A stretch of DNA of 64,000 nucleotides from Paenibacillus tyrphae (GCF_027925525.1 NZ_BSDJ01000014.1:1-64000), one strand, 5' to 3'. Positions 49,163 to 59,318 are shown, counted from the first letter of the stretch. Numbers and translations: made by a program. Notes: a model not told the origin generated them from the sequence alone.

Positions 49163-49201
49163 AAATAAATACTGCCGGGACATGTGGATTTGCCCGGCAG
49201 C
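49163..49201 (-). terminator. Terminator after the amidase-6 gene
   Basis: CTGCCGGG (49172-49179) pairs with CCCGGCAG (49193-49200); minus-strand tail TATTTATTTTCC. Confidence 0.6.
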
Positions 49202-49217
49202 ATCGATCGCATCTTAA

Positions 49218-50333
49218 TTAATTTAAATAAGCCGAATTAATATAGAAGAACTCGAACTTGCTGTCGCTGAAATTGGCGAACGAAGCTTTCAATTTGTCGT
49301 TCGTATGGGCGCTGTATTGCATCGTCACGGTATCGTTAGCCACGACAAACATCACATGCGAGTAATCCAACGCGCTGATAAATCCGCCGGCCGGCGTGGT
49401 GACTTTCGTCGTTTTGTAGAAATATTTCTTGGTGCGGACCATGTAATCTTCCAAGCCGTTGCTAATGTTGCGGCCCGTGTTCACCCAGGCAATCGACTCG
49501 GGCTTCCATGTGCTGTCCGTCGGAATCCCGCCGGCATACATCGCTTGGGAAACATAGTTCGCGCAATCGACCCCGCCGCTCTCCGTATGAAACTTGTAGT
49601 TTTTATTCCACTTGCTTGTATCGTAGTAAGGCGAGCTAGTCACCGTAGACGTGTACCTATTCGCATAATCTCTTGCCGCAATCCGGTTGTACGTAAAAGC
49701 AGCCTGGGGCTGGACTGCGCTTCTTACCGTGTAAGCCCGATTGGTCGTAACCGCTTCCAACAAATCCTTTTGTCCAGACTTCATCATCGTTTCCTCGGTT
49801 TCAGGAATGAAGTGGGCCGCCGGAATCCAATCCATATAATTCAAAAATTCAAGCTTTGCACTTGAGTTATCGATGTTGCCGTTGACAACCTTGGCCGTAA
49901 GCCGGAACGAGTCGTTCTGCTCCGTTGCCGTGCCGATATATTCGCTGAGGTCTTTGAGCCGGTCGCTGATGACCTGTTCGGTTTCCATGGCGCTGATCGC
50001 GTTGGTTTGCTTTAATGCGGCGGATTGCTTCTTCATTCCTTTAACGTAAGGAATTTCGTCGACCGACTTGGCTTTTAACGTTTTGTTTAAAGAAATATTG
50101 ACTCTTGCCGTCAGCACATTGTCCTTCACCGAGTACTCGGAGATGTCGCTGTCGATAGTATTCAACGTGTAGTAAGGCTTGTAAGCTTGCCCGACAAAAT
50201 CGACAACGAATTTTTGGGCCTCTTCCCGGACTTTCGCATCGCCCGCCTTCAGAGTCGTGTCATCGGCGAAAGCGACGGCTGAAGTTAAAGCAAATAACAT
50301 GATCGCGCTTGCAGCTATTTTTTTACCGAACAT
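49218..50333 (-). CDS. Secreted amidase-domain protein (Amidase_6)
   Basis: A signal peptide (KKIAASAIMLFALTSAVAFA) is followed by ~190 residues of mixed structure and a C-terminal amidase_6 domain. That domain starts AARDYANRYTSTVTSSPYYD and has the Cys-His pair GGVDCANYVSQAMYAGGIP and FISALDYSHVMFVVANDTVT. Family members occur in spore-formers and probably act on cell-wall or extracellular amides. ATG 50333 gives 7-nt spacing to GAGGAGGA. It is divergent from the N-acetylmuramoyl amidase gene. Confidence 0.85.
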   Translation of the reverse strand: MFGKKIAASAIMLFALTSAVAFADDTTLKAGDAKVREEAQKFVVDFVGQAYKPYYTLNTIDSDISEYSVKDNVLTARVNISLNKTLKAKSVDEIPYVKGMKKQSAALKQTNAISAMETEQVISDRLKDLSEYIGTATEQNDSFRLTAKVVNGNIDNSSAKLEFLNYMDWIPAAHFIPETEETMMKSGQKDLLEAVTTNRAYTVRSAVQPQAAFTYNRIAARDYANRYTSTVTSSPYYDTSKWNKNYKFHTESGGVDCANYVSQAMYAGGIPTDSTWKPESIAWVNTGRNISNGLEDYMVRTKKYFYKTTKVTTPAGGFISALDYSHVMFVVANDTVTMQYSAHTNDKLKASFANFSDSKFEFFYINSAYLN

Positions 50334-50580
50334 CATTCATTCCTCCTCGATTTGAATTGTCATCGGCGTGCGATCTGATCCCGCACACAATGCAACTATA
50401 TAACAAATGGCCGGCTCGCAGAGGATTATGAATGATCCTGCAGAAAAACCGCGTTATGACGCACGGAAGATGTCGAAAATTCGCTGGATTAAGAAATATT
50501 TAGAAATAAAAGGAGGATTTTTGCAGTTTCCCGCCTAATTATTAGATGGATGTCATTCCATTTTTTAGGAGGGTTCTCGA

Positions 50581-51729
50581 ATGAAGGCTCGTCATGTACT
50601 AGGCATTTTATCTTTGGCGGCACTGTTCGCGGTCAGCGCGCCATGGGCAAGCTATGCGGAGGAAGCGGCAAAGGACAGCGGCAGCCCAATAAACATGGAG
50701 CTGCAGCAATTGGACACGGAAGCCAAGCTGACAAACGAGCAGGCTTTCGTCGTGCCCGATACCTTATTGGCAGCATTCGATGAAGCATCGAAGCAGTATA
50801 AGGTCCCCCGCGATTTGCTCATAGCGATCGGCTGGAACGAATCGCGGCTAAGCAGCCATGAAGGCCTTCCCAGTTTTGAAAACGGTTACGGAATGATGAA
50901 CCTCGTTTCCAATCCGGTCAAGCAAACACTGGAAAAAGCATCCCAGCTTTCCGGACTCGACGTCAATTTGCTGAAATCCGATGATAAGTCGAACATTATG
51001 GGAGCGGCCGCGCTTCTTGCCGATTTTCAAAAGACGGCCAACCCCGAATTCCGGGAATCGTCCAATCTGTCGGACTGGTCCAATGCCGTCAAAATGTATC
51101 TGGGCTCGGAAAATGACGAGCTGAACGTCTCTTATCTTCAGCAAGTGCTGGGTACTTCCAAGCTGTTTATTCCCTCGGGGAATAAGGTAACGATTAAAAA
51201 CGAAATCGTCATTTCCGGTCTTGCCGGAAAGCCGGTGGTGAAGCCGATTTGGAAGGCGGCGCATCCCACCAATTATGCAACCGGAAACCGCGGCCGCGGA
51301 ACCATTACGCATCTGGTGATCCACGTCATGCAGGGTACTTACGCCGGCTCCATCAGTTGGGCGCAGCAAAAGCATGACGGGCCTTCGGCCGCGCACTATT
51401 ACGTAAGAAGCTCAGACGGCGAAATTACCCAGATGGTCAAAGATAAAAATATTGCCTATCACGCCCGCAGCGCGAACTCTTACACCATCGGGATCGAGCA
51501 CGAAGGCTACGTTAGCGATCCGAAAAAATGGTTTACCTCGACCATGTACAACCAGTCGGCCAAGCTGGCGGCTCTCATGTGCTATACCTATGGAATTCCG
51601 GTCGATCGGAGTCACATCAAAGGGCATAGCGAGTACCCAAATCAGACCCACACTGACCCAGGGTCCGGTTGGGATTGGACGACGTACATGCGTTACGTGA
51701 AGGCCTGGTACGCCGAATATCAAAAGTGA
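50581..51729 (+). CDS. Secreted N-acetylmuramoyl-L-alanine amidase (Amidase_2)
   Basis: After a signal peptide (HVLGILSLAALFAVSAPWAS) come ~180 residues resembling a lysozyme-like/SLT module (QYKVPRDLLIAIGWNESRLS, then NGYGMMNLVSNP), and then an Amidase_2 (PGRP/AmpD-type) domain. The zinc ligands can be placed: THLVIHVMQGT (His), IGIEHEGYV, and KGHSEYPNQTHTDPG (His...Asp/His), plus the catalytic region AAHYYVRSSDGEITQMV. It should hydrolyse the MurNAc-L-Ala bond of peptidoglycan outside the cell. GGAGGG precedes the ATG. A strong terminator follows. Confidence 0.9.
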   Translation: MKARHVLGILSLAALFAVSAPWASYAEEAAKDSGSPINMELQQLDTEAKLTNEQAFVVPDTLLAAFDEASKQYKVPRDLLIAIGWNESRLSSHEGLPSFENGYGMMNLVSNPVKQTLEKASQLSGLDVNLLKSDDKSNIMGAAALLADFQKTANPEFRESSNLSDWSNAVKMYLGSENDELNVSYLQQVLGTSKLFIPSGNKVTIKNEIVISGLAGKPVVKPIWKAAHPTNYATGNRGRGTITHLVIHVMQGTYAGSISWAQQKHDGPSAAHYYVRSSDGEITQMVKDKNIAYHARSANSYTIGIEHEGYVSDPKKWFTSTMYNQSAKLAALMCYTYGIPVDRSHIKGHSEYPNQTHTDPGSGWDWTTYMRYVKAWYAEYQK

Positions 51730-51762
51730 AACTAACATAGCACGATGGCTTCAGAGGAATAA

Positions 51763-51800
51763 AAGGCCGCCAAGCGCAATGCGCCGGCGGCCTTGTTTTC
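51763..51800. terminator. Convergent bidirectional terminator
   Basis: AAGGCCGCC (51763-51771) pairs with GGCGGCCTT (51786-51794); T-runs on both strands, serving the amidase (plus) and ppaC (minus) genes. Confidence 0.88.
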
Positions 51801-51809
51801 ATCCCTAGA

Positions 51810-52742
51810 TTACAGCTTGTTGAACGTGTCGGTGAGCACCGGTACGATCTGCGATTTGCGAGAGACGACGCCTTTGAGCACGGCTTTGTTGTCTTCCAGC
51901 TTCACGTTGTACGCTTGCTCCACGGCATGCGCGGCGCGGCCAAGGGCCAAGCCGATCGAATCGTTGTTCAAGATGTCCGTTACGACGAAGAGGAACAGGT
52001 CCAGGTTTTTCTCCGCGATGATGCCGGAGAGAGCCGCTTCCAGCTCCGCTTGGCGCGACAGCACGTCGTTCGTGTCGACGGCGTTCACTTGGGCGATTTC
52101 CACTTTGTAGCTGCCCATTTGGAATTCTTTGGCGTCGAGTGTGATCAGTTGGGCGATCGTTTTGTCGCTCAAATCTGCGCCGGCTTTGAGCATCTCCAGA
52201 CCGTAAACTTCGGCGTTCACGCCGGCGATTTCGGCCAGCTCGCGGGCAGCGGCTACGTCTTCATCCGTGCAGGTAGGCGACTTGAACAGCAGCGAGTCGG
52301 AAATGATCGCGGACAGCATGAGACCCGCGATTTCTTTCGGAATGGCGACCCCGTTTTCTTTATACAGCTTTTTCAGAATCGTCGCCGTGCAGCCGACAGG
52401 CTCGGCACGGTAATAGAGCGGGCCGCTTGTCTCGAAGTTAGCGATGCGGTGGTGATCGATGACCTCCAGCACGCGAACCTGATCGATGTCGGAGGCGCTT
52501 TGCTGACGCTCGTTGTGGTCGACCAGAATGACGTTTTTCGCTTCGTTCGACACCGTCTCGACAAGGCGCGGAGCTTCCACTTTGAAGTAGTCGAGCGCGT
52601 ATTGGGTTTCCCCGTTTACGCTGCCCAAGCGGACAGGCTCGACATTTTGGCCTAGCTGAGTTTTCAAATGCGCATACGCAACGGCGGAACAGATCGTATC
52701 GGTGTCTGGGTTCTTATGTCCGAAAATAAGTACTTTATCCAT
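51810..52742 (-). CDS. ppaC: Manganese-dependent inorganic pyrophosphatase
   Basis: The start [20 protein letters not shown] is the DHH-family site (GHxNPDxD), followed by [19 protein letters not shown] and [17 protein letters not shown], all metal or phosphate ligands of family II pyrophosphatases. It hydrolyses PPi to 2 Pi in the cytosol, driving biosynthesis. The length (310 aa) is typical. I chose ATG 52742 after AAGGAG. It is a single-gene unit. Confidence 0.96.
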   Translation of the reverse strand: MDKVLIFGHKNPDTDTICSAVAYAHLKTQLGQNVEPVRLGSVNGETQYALDYFKVEAPRLVETVSNEAKNVILVDHNERQQSASDIDQVRVLEVIDHHRIANFETSGPLYYRAEPVGCTATILKKLYKENGVAIPKEIAGLMLSAIISDSLLFKSPTCTDEDVAAARELAEIAGVNAEVYGLEMLKAGADLSDKTIAQLITLDAKEFQMGSYKVEIAQVNAVDTNDVLSRQAELEAALSGIIAEKNLDLFLFVVTDILNNDSIGLALGRAAHAVEQAYNVKLEDNKAVLKGVVSRKSQIVPVLTDTFNKL

Positions 52743-52962
52743 CCTTATTCTCCTTACTTGTTTTGTTTTGGCGAGAAAAGTATACCGTACATCCACATTC
52801 ACAATCAAGATTTCCCACACAGATTATATCGCAAAACTATCATTATTCCTATCCCTTTAATAGAATTACTTCGCTTCCCAGACGCGATATCGTTGGATAA
52901 AACTTTACCCAACGGAAGATAATATTGGTAAATTGGGTAACGAATCCAAACGGTGAGAGCAC

Positions 52963-54039
52963 ATGCCAACCATTTCACTCCTGCAAGCATCCATGATTCT
53001 GATGTTGTCGACGGGATTGATGAATCATGTCATCATTATTCCGGTTATGCTGGAGGTATCGGGCAGGGACGCTTGGATCTCCGTCCTCTTTGCAACGGTT
53101 TTATATATTATATGGCTGGCCTTGATCTATTGCATCGTCCGGCGTACCGGGAACCGGCACATTGCGGAGTGGATCCGCATCCGGTTCGGCAAGTTTTGGG
53201 CCGTCCTGTTCGCAGCCGTCTTTGCCGCTTATTTGTTGTACATCGGCGCGGTCACGACCGTGGATACGATCAAATGGTCCCGGATTTACTTGCCGCTGAT
53301 GCCCGGACTTTCCCTTACGGTCCTGCTCGTAGGGATTTGCTTTTACAATGCCTATAAAGGGCTCCGAAGCATCGCCATGACGGCCGCGCTGCTGCTTCCC
53401 ATTGTCGTCATTCTCGGTTTCTTCGTCATGTCGTCCAATATTCCGCACAAAAATTACGGTTTATTGCGGCCGTTTTTCGAGAATGGCTCCGGCCCCGCAC
53501 TGCGGGGAATTCCGTATATCGGGGCCGGCTTAAGCGAGTTATTCGTCCTTGTCTTGATGCGGCACCGCATTCACAAAACGTTAAAGTACGTTCATCTTCT
53601 AGTGTTAGGCATCATCTTGGTAGGGCTGACCATGGGGCCTCTGATCGGAGCGATTGTCGAGTTCGGGCCGGTCCGGGCCGGCTTGCTGCGGTATCCCGCA
53701 TTTGAAGAATGGAGACTGGTGAACCTCGGAAAATATATCGAGCATCTCGACTTTTTATCCGTATACCAATGGCTGTCAGGCGCCTACATTCGAATTTCCT
53801 TGGCGATGTATCTGATCGCAGACATGGCAAGCCTTCTCTGGAAACAAAAATCGGTTCCATGGCTGATCGTATGCTCGGGGCTGTTCATTATCGCGCCTTA
53901 TTTTCCTGTAACGGGCCTGCGGTTTCTCGGTACGCTGCAAACGACGCTGCCCTATATATCGGGCGCGGTGCTGGCACTGTCCTTCACGCTGGCAGGAATG
54001 ACCTTGCTGCCCTGTCGCCAGAAAGGGAATGGACCATGA
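52963..54039 (+). CDS. Spore germination permease GerAB-type
   Basis: The 358-residue protein has ~10 membrane spans and the APC-superfamily pattern of GerAB (SLLQASMILMLSTGLMNHVI at the N-terminus, YNAYKGLRSIAMTAALLLPI, PYIGAGLSELFVLVLM). It is the germinant-binding subunit of a GerA-type nutrient receptor in the spore inner membrane. ATG 52963 follows GGTGAGAG. It is first in the operon, whereas gerA operons usually begin with the A subunit. The stop overlaps the next start (ATGA). Confidence 0.9.
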   Translation: MPTISLLQASMILMLSTGLMNHVIIIPVMLEVSGRDAWISVLFATVLYIIWLALIYCIVRRTGNRHIAEWIRIRFGKFWAVLFAAVFAAYLLYIGAVTTVDTIKWSRIYLPLMPGLSLTVLLVGICFYNAYKGLRSIAMTAALLLPIVVILGFFVMSSNIPHKNYGLLRPFFENGSGPALRGIPYIGAGLSELFVLVLMRHRIHKTLKYVHLLVLGIILVGLTMGPLIGAIVEFGPVRAGLLRYPAFEEWRLVNLGKYIEHLDFLSVYQWLSGAYIRISLAMYLIADMASLLWKQKSVPWLIVCSGLFIIAPYFPVTGLRFLGTLQTTLPYISGAVLALSFTLAGMTLLPCRQKGNGP

Positions 54040-55505
54040 ACACTCATCATGAGCTGCCGCCTGTAAAAAACGAACCGTATTTGCGCTCGGTCTATGAGAA
54101 CAGCCAGGACATTTTGTTTTTCACCATCGAATATCCGGTCTCTTCGGGCGAAAGCACACGACTGCTGCTTTATTATTGCCAAGGCTTGACCGATACCGAC
54201 AAGCTAAACCAGACCGTCCTGCCAAGACTGGCGGAGGCTGCCCCGGACATTGCGAGTGAAGCTCCTCACGTCCTTTCCGGCATCACCGGGCTGAATCTGC
54301 AGCCGGTCGACGGAAAGGACTGGTTTCGGCAGGCCAATGACCTGCTGTTCCGAGGCCACCTGCTAATTTTGACGGAATCGGACCGCTTATACAGCTGCAA
54401 TCTGGCCGCTCCGCTGAGCCGAACTCCGGAAGAGCCCAAGACGGAAACCTCCTTGCTGGGTCCCCGGGACGGTTTCATCGAACAGCTCGATACGAATGTC
54501 GCGCTGATCCGGAAACGGCTGCTATCCCATCATCTGAGCTATAAGGAATTCCGCGTCGGCCTCAAATCCCGCACCCGGGTCGGTTTGATGTATATGGACG
54601 GAACGGCGGACCCGCGGACCATTCGGGAGGTAGAGGAGCGCATCTCAAGGCTGGAGATGGATGGCCTCTTCAGCATTTCGGAGCTGATCGAGCGGATCGT
54701 CGATTCCAAATTTGCACTGTTTCCCGCCGCTTATCATTCGGGGCGCCCGGATTTCGCCGTCCGGGCCCTGCTGAAAGGCAGGCTGGTCATTCTCTTCGAC
54801 GGATCGCCCACCGTTGCGATCGCGCCGATTACCGTGACGTTCGCCTTCAAATCCGCCGAAGACGCGCATACCCATTTCTATTTCGTCGCCTTCGGTCGAC
54901 TGCTGCGCATGTTCGGTTTGTTTCTGGCCGTTTTTTTGCCCGGCTTCTGGATCGCGCTGCTGACGTTTCATCAAGACCAGTTTCCGGTGAGCATGCTGGC
55001 TACGATTGTCATTTCGCGGCAGGGCGTCCCTTTTCCGAGCCAGTTGGAGCTATTCGCCATGCTGATCCTGTTCGAGCTGTTTCGCGAAGCGGGGATGCGT
55101 CTGCCGCCTAACATCGGGCAGACGCTGTCGGTGGTGGGAGGCCTCATCATCGGTCAAGCCGCGATCAGCGCCGGTCTGGCCTCGCCGAGCATGGTGGTCG
55201 TGATGGCCACCAGCATGGTCGCTTCCTTCGTGACGACAACCCAGACGCTGTTCGGAACGATCTCGATTTTACGCATTTTCGTGCTGATTTTGTCGGCGAG
55301 CTTCGGCTTGTACGGCTTCCTGCTCTCGGCCTTTGCAATCATCACCTACGTGGTGAACCTGACCTCCTTCGGCGTTCCGCTCATGTCACCGTTGTCTCCT
55401 ACGTCGATGAAGGAAATCGTTCCGGAGCTTTTTCGCACCCCATTCAATCGTTTGACGAAAAGGCTCCGCTTTTTGAAGAAGATATCGCCCAAACGGGAGG
55501 AATGA
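54036..55505 (+). CDS. Spore germination protein GerAA-type
   Basis: The start HHELPPVKNEPYLRSVYENS and the core LLSHHLSYKEFRVGLKSRTR, VGLMYMDGTADPRTIREVEE and SVVGGLIIGQAAISAGLASP are GerA family marks. The N-terminal half is cytosolic and the C-terminal half has ~5 membrane spans with the proline-rich segment PFPSQLELFAMLILFELFRE. The translation start overlaps the GerAB stop. It is a pore-forming part of the germination receptor (established for the family). Confidence 0.93.
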   Translation: MNTHHELPPVKNEPYLRSVYENSQDILFFTIEYPVSSGESTRLLLYYCQGLTDTDKLNQTVLPRLAEAAPDIASEAPHVLSGITGLNLQPVDGKDWFRQANDLLFRGHLLILTESDRLYSCNLAAPLSRTPEEPKTETSLLGPRDGFIEQLDTNVALIRKRLLSHHLSYKEFRVGLKSRTRVGLMYMDGTADPRTIREVEERISRLEMDGLFSISELIERIVDSKFALFPAAYHSGRPDFAVRALLKGRLVILFDGSPTVAIAPITVTFAFKSAEDAHTHFYFVAFGRLLRMFGLFLAVFLPGFWIALLTFHQDQFPVSMLATIVISRQGVPFPSQLELFAMLILFELFREAGMRLPPNIGQTLSVVGGLIIGQAAISAGLASPSMVVVMATSMVASFVTTTQTLFGTISILRIFVLILSASFGLYGFLLSAFAIITYVVNLTSFGVPLMSPLSPTSMKEIVPELFRTPFNRLTKRLRFLKKISPKREE

Positions 55506-55508
55506 CCG

Positions 55509-56678
55509 ATGCGCAGGCATCCTTTGCTCCAATTGATGCTTATTTTGCCGCTGCTCCTGCTGCTCTCATCCTGCGGCATGCGGTCCGTCGAACAGGTCAT
55601 TTACCCGAATGCGATCGGTATCGATTATGTGAAAGGCCAATATAAGGTGTACGTCCAAGTGATTGATTTTACGAACATCGCCAAGGTCGAGAGCGGGGGC
55701 CGGCGGGCCAATCCGAGCAATTTTATCGGGGAAGGCACGGCCTCCACCTTCGATGAAGCCATCTTTCAAGTGTACCGCACGTCGCATCAATCCGTTTCCT
55801 GGAGCCACATCTCCGCGATCGTCTTCAGCAAAGCGCTGCTGGAGCATGGGATCACGGACGTCATGGATCTGTGGGGCCGGTTCAACGAATTCCGGCAGAC
55901 GCCGTGGGTGTTCGGAACTGAAAGTCCAATGCGGGAGATTTTGTCGGCTAACCCGATTCTGAACATTTCGATGCTGTATTCCCAGCTTAGCAGTCCGATG
56001 GATATATACCGGCAAAGCTCTTTTATCGAGCCGCTGCGGCTGTACCATTTTATGTCTACTCTGTACGAGCCCGGAATGACCTCTCTCCTGCCTTCCATCG
56101 ACATCAACGAAAAAGCGTGGACCAAAAACACAGCTCCACATAAGAACCTAATGATGGATGGCGTGTACGGCATGAAGAAGGACAAGCTGGTCGCGGCGAT
56201 GCCGAGTAAAGATTTGCTCGGCTTCCGCTGGATGAACCGCTCTACCGTCCGGGGCGTGCTTGCGCTGGGCGATCCGAAGCGGCCGTCGGCCGTGGTCGTC
56301 ATGCAGAAGCCGAAAGCCGTGATCACGCCCGTGGTACAGCAAAACCGGGTAAGCTTCAACATCGAGGTATCCGCTTCCGGCGGCGTATTTCAATATAACC
56401 GTCCAATGGACGAAAAGGAGATTCAGCGGCAAGCGGAGCAGAAAATAAAAGAAGAAATCGAGCACACGTATCGCAAAGGACTGGAGCGCAAAATGGATGT
56501 GCTGCAGCTATCTGACGCGCTATACCGCAAGGACCCGAAAAAATGGCGAAAACTCGCCCAAAAGGACGAGTTTTTCCTCAATAAAGACTCTCTGCAAAGC
56601 GTAAAGGTAAAGGTTCGCATGGACAATTCGCAAAAGCTGAAGCTGAAACGGCCTTCCATGTTAAAAGAGAAGAGCTGA
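55509..56678 (+). CDS. Spore germination lipoprotein GerAC-type
   Basis: The signal peptide ends with the lipobox LSSC (about residue 22). The mature part has GerAC features: QVIYPNAIGIDYVKGQYKVY, EGTASTFDEAIFQVYRTSHQ, and the C-terminal domain with KIKEEIEHTYRKGLERKMDV. It completes the receptor (AB-AA-AC). It starts 3 bp after GerAA. The ADP-ribosylglycohydrolase gene is convergent, 7 bp away, without a clear terminator between. Confidence 0.93.
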   Translation: MRRHPLLQLMLILPLLLLLSSCGMRSVEQVIYPNAIGIDYVKGQYKVYVQVIDFTNIAKVESGGRRANPSNFIGEGTASTFDEAIFQVYRTSHQSVSWSHISAIVFSKALLEHGITDVMDLWGRFNEFRQTPWVFGTESPMREILSANPILNISMLYSQLSSPMDIYRQSSFIEPLRLYHFMSTLYEPGMTSLLPSIDINEKAWTKNTAPHKNLMMDGVYGMKKDKLVAAMPSKDLLGFRWMNRSTVRGVLALGDPKRPSAVVVMQKPKAVITPVVQQNRVSFNIEVSASGGVFQYNRPMDEKEIQRQAEQKIKEEIEHTYRKGLERKMDVLQLSDALYRKDPKKWRKLAQKDEFFLNKDSLQSVKVKVRMDNSQKLKLKRPSMLKEKS

Positions 56679-56685
56679 GCCGCTT

Positions 56686-57591
56686 CTACTGCGAACCGTC
56701 GGAGGCAGCCCGCCGCAGTGCCGTCAGCCGCCCGGCCACGGCGTCCAGCCGGTCCTGGATCAAGATGGCGTCCGCATACGCGGCCGGGATGCCGGCGTAG
56801 CCGTAATACACGCCCGCCAGCCCGCCGGCGATGGCGCCGATCGTGTCGCTGTCGCCGCCGAGATTGGCGGCCCGCTGCACGACATCGGCGAAGCCGTCGC
56901 CCTGCTGCAGGCAGTGGAGCGCCCAGCGCAGCGTATCGACGACGAAGCCGGTCGGCTCGCAGTCCGGCGCTTCGGCCAGCGCGGAAGCATACGGCGTGCC
57001 CTGCGTTTCCGCCGCCATCGCCGGGCGCAGCTCTTCGCCGTTCAGCAGCCGCAGCGCGATGCGGTTGTACAAGCCGCACGCTTCGTTGCAGCGCTCGTCG
57101 TAGTGCGTCATCTTCGACTGCATCCGCGACATGCGGTCGATCCGGTCCGGGTCGGCGTAGGCGAGCGCCACCGGCAGGCAGCGCATCAGCGAGCCGTTGC
57201 CCGCGCTGCGGCCCAGGTCTTGATCGGCCAGAAAGGCCGCCTCGAACCAATGGCCGTCATACCGTGTGAACGCCCGCCGGATAATATTACCGATATCCTT
57301 CGGATCGGAACGGTACCACGCCAGGAAGCGTTCCCCGATGCTCGCCATCGGGTCGTTCGGGTCGTCGAGAATGCCTTCAGCCACGCAAAGCGTCATCATC
57401 GTATCGTCCGTAACCTCCCCCGGTTCGAGGTCCCACACCCCGCCGCCGATGATGTCGGTCAAATAGCCGTACTTGCGGTGAATTTCCTTGGCGCTCATGA
57501 ATTCGGTCGTCCCGCCGAGCGCATCGCCGACGGCGACGCCGTACAGCCCGCCTTTGATGCGGTCTGCCATGCTTTTTCCTCTATCGCTCAT
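56686..57591 (-). CDS. ADP-ribosylglycohydrolase family protein
   Basis: The DraG-type motifs are complete: GGLYGVAVGDALGGTTEFMS, then GEVTDDTMMTLCVAEG (metal-binding T-D-D-T), GNGSLMRCLPVALAY, and ANLGGDSDTIGAIAGGLAGV with the second Asp pair. Such enzymes remove ADP-ribose from proteins or from O-acetyl-ADP-ribose, releasing ADP-ribose. It is the third gene of an operon with pnuC and the NadR-like gene; AGGAGGGGG precedes ATG 57591. ADP-ribose is also the effector class of NrtR regulators, and an NrtR-like gene lies upstream. Confidence 0.93.
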   Translation of the reverse strand: MSDRGKSMADRIKGGLYGVAVGDALGGTTEFMSAKEIHRKYGYLTDIIGGGVWDLEPGEVTDDTMMTLCVAEGILDDPNDPMASIGERFLAWYRSDPKDIGNIIRRAFTRYDGHWFEAAFLADQDLGRSAGNGSLMRCLPVALAYADPDRIDRMSRMQSKMTHYDERCNEACGLYNRIALRLLNGEELRPAMAAETQGTPYASALAEAPDCEPTGFVVDTLRWALHCLQQGDGFADVVQRAANLGGDSDTIGAIAGGLAGVYYGYAGIPAAYADAILIQDRLDAVAGRLTALRRAASDGSQ

Positions 57592-57606
57592 CCCGATTTC
57601 CCCCTC

Positions 57607-58635
57607 CTATAGTTCCGCCCACGGTGCGCCGAGGCTCGCATACTTGCGGTAGCGGCTCAGCACCCGCTTCACCTGCGCGATCCGTTCCTCCAAGCTGCCG
57701 TGCAGCGGGATGTAAGGCACCCGCCGCGCCGCCAGATCGGCCGCAATCTGCTTCTGGAACACGCGGCGCTGCACGTCGCCCGAACGGTCCCACGTGTCGT
57801 CGTACGGAATGTCGTCGCTGCACATGAAGACGAGATCGTAACGCGAAGCCGCTTGCGCCGCCAAGTCCCGAAGCCGCGGCAGCGCCATTCCGTGGTAATA
57901 GTGCGCGAACATGAACGTCGTGATCGCATTCGTATCGACGAAGAGATACCCGTTCGCCTCCGGCAGCAGCTTTTCCTCTCTGGCCACATGCCCCTCGGCT
58001 ATCTCTACCAGTTGGTCCGGCGTCAGCCGGCGGTCGGTCTGATGCTGCTCCCAATACTCGCGTCCGTACTCCGGCATCCAGACCGTTCCGAACTCGCGGG
58101 CCAGCGCTTCGCACACGGTCGTTTTGCCGGTCGAGGGCGCGCCAAGGAAGACGACGGTCGTCATCAGATCCCGGTACACCAGCGGATGGACAAACTCACG
58201 GTTCGCGGGCGGGTCTTGCCTCACCGCCGTTCCCGATACCGGAAACGCCTCCCGCTTCGGGTCAACCTGCCGGTTCACGGCGTTCAGCGCTTCGCTCATA
58301 TGCTCGCCGTACGGCTCGCTGGAATAAAAGTGCGTCACTCTTCGCCCGCCAAGCAGGCCGAGCATATAATCCTCCTGCGCCTTCTTGATCTCCGGTGTAT
58401 ACCCTGTTTCCGTCGGCCCGTCCCAAGCCTCGATCACTTCGACCTCGGGATACAGGGCGCGAATCCAGTCCGCCCGCACCGTCAGCGGAATGTCCGTCGT
58501 TTCGGGACAATCGTAGATGACGACGATCACGTGATCGGTCTCCGCGAGGGCCGTTTCGATCATATATTGGTGCCCCCGGTGCAAAGGCGCGAATTTGCCG
58601 AGCGTCAGGCCTACCGTTAACTGTTTGTCGCTCAT
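57607..58635 (-). CDS. nadR: NadR-like NMN adenylyltransferase/ribosylnicotinamide kinase
   Basis: The N-terminal nucleotidyltransferase has GLTLGKFAPLHRGHQYMIET (the HxGH motif as H-R-G-H) and ends near EAFPVSGTAVRQDPP (ISGT-like motif). The C-terminal kinase has a P-loop FLGAPSTGKTT (about residue 167) and VFMCSDDIPYDDTWDRSGDV. Together they phosphorylate nicotinamide riboside and adenylate NMN to NAD. The HTH found in enteric NadR is absent. ATG 58635 overlaps the pnuC stop (ATGA). Regulation is likely by the NrtR-like protein encoded upstream. Confidence 0.9.
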   Translation of the reverse strand: MSDKQLTVGLTLGKFAPLHRGHQYMIETALAETDHVIVVIYDCPETTDIPLTVRADWIRALYPEVEVIEAWDGPTETGYTPEIKKAQEDYMLGLLGGRRVTHFYSSEPYGEHMSEALNAVNRQVDPKREAFPVSGTAVRQDPPANREFVHPLVYRDLMTTVVFLGAPSTGKTTVCEALAREFGTVWMPEYGREYWEQHQTDRRLTPDQLVEIAEGHVAREEKLLPEANGYLFVDTNAITTFMFAHYYHGMALPRLRDLAAQAASRYDLVFMCSDDIPYDDTWDRSGDVQRRVFQKQIAADLAARRVPYIPLHGSLEERIAQVKRVLSRYRKYASLGAPWAEL

Positions 58636-59276
58636 AAGCTCACCCCCATGCGGTCCGCCCGGTATTCGCTGCGCCACTGGATCAGCCCGCTTGTCGCAAT
58701 GCCGAGGAAAATAACGTACAGCGCCGCTAAAACATACAGCTCTTTATACGCATACATCCCGATCGACAGCACGTCGACCGCAATCCAGAAATGCCAGTTT
58801 TCCAGCACCTTGTTCGACAACAGCAGCTGCGCAAGAATGCTCAGCGTCGCAATGAACGCGTCCGCATAAGGGATCGACGCGTCTGTGAACCGGGCGAGCA
58901 CGTAGCCCCAGCCTGCCGTCACGACGACGAGCAGCAGCACCAGCCACAAGCCGAGCTGGGGCGTCATCCGCCGCGTCGGCCGCACCTTCGCCTGACCGCG
59001 CTTGGTCAACCAGACGATCCAGCCTTGAATGCTCAAGACGAAAAACACCACCTGCAGCGTCATATCCGCGTACAGCTTCGCATCGTAGAACATAACGAAA
59101 AAGCATGCTACATTCACCAGCCCGACGGGAAAGCACCAAATGTTTTGCCGCGCCGTCAGCCATACGCTGAGTAGTCCGCTTGTGGTCGCCGCAATCTCCA
59201 GCGGCGTCGACGACGTGAAATAAGCGACCAGCAGCATGCAGGCGAGCAGTCCGACCATCGTATACCATCGATCCAT
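58632..59276 (-). CDS. pnuC: Nicotinamide riboside transporter PnuC
   Basis: The ~214-residue protein has seven predicted membrane spans and the PnuC marks WLTARQNIWCFPVGLVNVAC, FVLSIQGWIVWLTKRG and NWHFWIAVDVLSIGMYAYKE. It imports nicotinamide riboside (or a related precursor), trapped by the NadR kinase encoded next. I chose ATG 59276, 9 nt after GGGAGG; the earlier ATG abuts that site. An inverted repeat upstream (59319-59347) probably controls this operon. Confidence 0.92.
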   Translation of the reverse strand: MDRWYTMVGLLACMLLVAYFTSSTPLEIAATTSGLLSVWLTARQNIWCFPVGLVNVACFFVMFYDAKLYADMTLQVVFFVLSIQGWIVWLTKRGQAKVRPTRRMTPQLGLWLVLLLVVVTAGWGYVLARFTDASIPYADAFIATLSILAQLLLSNKVLENWHFWIAVDVLSIGMYAYKELYVLAALYVIFLGIATSGLIQWRSEYRADRMGVSL

Positions 59277-59318
59277 GAATCTCATCCTCCCGATGTAGTT
59301 CTTCGTTGACAATTCAAT